Source: SAR202 cluster bacterium AD-804-J14_MRT_500m (GTDB lineage: Bacteria; Chloroflexota; Dehalococcoidia; UBA3495; GCA-2712585). Taken from it: a DNA stretch of 15,721 bases. The stretch spans positions 1 through 15,721 of the forward strand of contig VEXF01000036.1 of the NCBI GenBank assembly GCA_009391275.1, read 5' to 3'. The notes beneath the pieces are model-generated. The model made no database searches. It was given only the letters and a program-made list of their open reading frames with translations, and was not told where the DNA came from. Position numbers and translations under genes: made by a program. This document shows, piece after piece, positions 15,278-15,721 of the stretch (position 1 is the stretch's first letter; each line of letters opens with the position of its first letter).

Positions 15278-15721
15278 TCAGAAATCAGAAGAGATTGTTT
15301 TAGTTGGGATCTGTTCAAGCTTACAGCGGGTGATGGTAGCCTGCTTGGTTTTCGGACGATATATCGTGCTATAGCCCCGATTCCGTTTTAATTTCTTCAT
15401 TTCATCTTCAACTAAACCAAAATCGTATTTAGATATGAGGTGAAGACTATCTTGGAATGCCAAGAACCATAGCTCTGGTACCCAGCGTTTGGTGTAGTCT
15501 AACCTAGGCGCCAGATGGTCTGCTTCTATATATTGGTTATGATCCAGGATGACGTCTGGTTTGATACCTACCCTGAAAGGGAGGGTGCTGTCTCCTTCGG
15601 GCTCCCATATCGGCGAATGGTCTTCTATCATTGATGTCGTAACTGTCGCGGTAGCTGCGAAACAGCGTTTTTGGGAAATGTATATCAGGACCCGATCGTC
15701 TGGCTCCATTCGTTGTACTTT
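15278..15721 (-). CDS. EVE-domain (PUA-like) protein, 5' end beyond the window
   Basis: The visible 147 residues match the EVE domain: DRVLIYISQKRCFAATATV, then FRVGIKPDVILD, HLAPRLDYTKRW and LAFQDSLHLISK. The ATG at 15709 is probably internal. The frame stays open to the window edge (KVQRMEPDDRV...), and EVE proteins usually have a beta-strand and an R/K-rich segment before this point, so the true start lies to the right. EVE domains share the PUA/YTH fold and are linked by family knowledge to recognition of modified bases in DNA or RNA; some act in restriction contexts. No restriction or methylase gene is visible beside it. It faces the dikinase gene across an 88-bp gap. A short basic tail (RPKTKQATITRCK) follows the domain. 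Confidence 0.88.
   Translation of the reverse strand, partial: KVQRMEPDDRVLIYISQKRCFAATATVTTSMIEDHSPIWEPEGDSTLPFRVGIKPDVILDHNQYIEADHLAPRLDYTKRWVPELWFLAFQDSLHLISKYDFGLVEDEMKKLKRNRGYSTIYRPKTKQATITRCKLEQIPTKTISSDF

Noticed and set aside
15263..15300. Possible terminator between the dikinase and EVE genes (ACAATCT/AGATTGT followed by T residues)
   Set aside because: The stem is AT-rich and the loop is about 20 nt, and it overlaps the end of the EVE gene; too weak to annotate.

Overview
The window reads as a stretch of chromosome from an uncultivated, probably marine bacterium. The mix of genes is a small phosphatidylinositol cluster, cyclase-family and NHL-type proteins, a PurQ/PurL-type purine pathway, pyruvate phosphate dikinase and an EVE-domain protein. 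This mix suggests Chloroflexota, near the SAR202/Dehalococcoidia lineages. The assignment is an inference from gene content and protein style, not from a marker gene. There are no RNA genes, insertion sequences, phage genes or CRISPR arrays.

Layout. (1) 1-2308: the 3' end of an NHL beta-propeller gene, a 294-bp leader region, then a two-gene unit of a galactose-binding-like protein and a cyclase/kynurenine-formamidase-family enzyme. (2) 2484-3083: signal peptidase I. (3) 3133-6133: a promoter, four tandem 23-bp repeats in the predicted 5' leader, then inositol-1-phosphate synthase, a PimA-like glycosyltransferase and a CDP-alcohol phosphatidyltransferase. Together these three could make and mannosylate phosphatidylinositol. 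(4) 6246-11867: a closely spaced run of a two-domain thioredoxin-like oxidoreductase, ribH, a YqeY-like gene, purQ, two half-size EamA transporters and purL. (5) 11864-12295 (minus): a small membrane protein with a PH-like tail, convergent with purL. (6) 12430-15189: pyruvate phosphate dikinase. (7) 15278-15721 (minus): an EVE-domain protein that runs off the right edge.

The most notable signal is at 6699-6701. The thioredoxin-like gene has an in-frame TGA exactly where the first cysteine of its second CxxC motif belongs (TPS-TGA-PHCP). The same reading frame continues for 82 codons with full family similarity, including a second cis-proline. A hairpin with a GGU apical loop lies 12-37 nt downstream and fits the bacterial SECIS consensus. 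I therefore annotate 6246-6950 as one selenoprotein with a U-x-x-C active site, not as two ORFs or a pseudogene. TGA is still used as a normal stop by several neighbours.

Other points of interest are the GATC-containing 23-bp repeats between promoter and ribosome-binding site of the inositol phosphate synthase gene, the EamA transporter split into two overlapping genes inside the purine operon, and the absence of purS beside purQ/purL.
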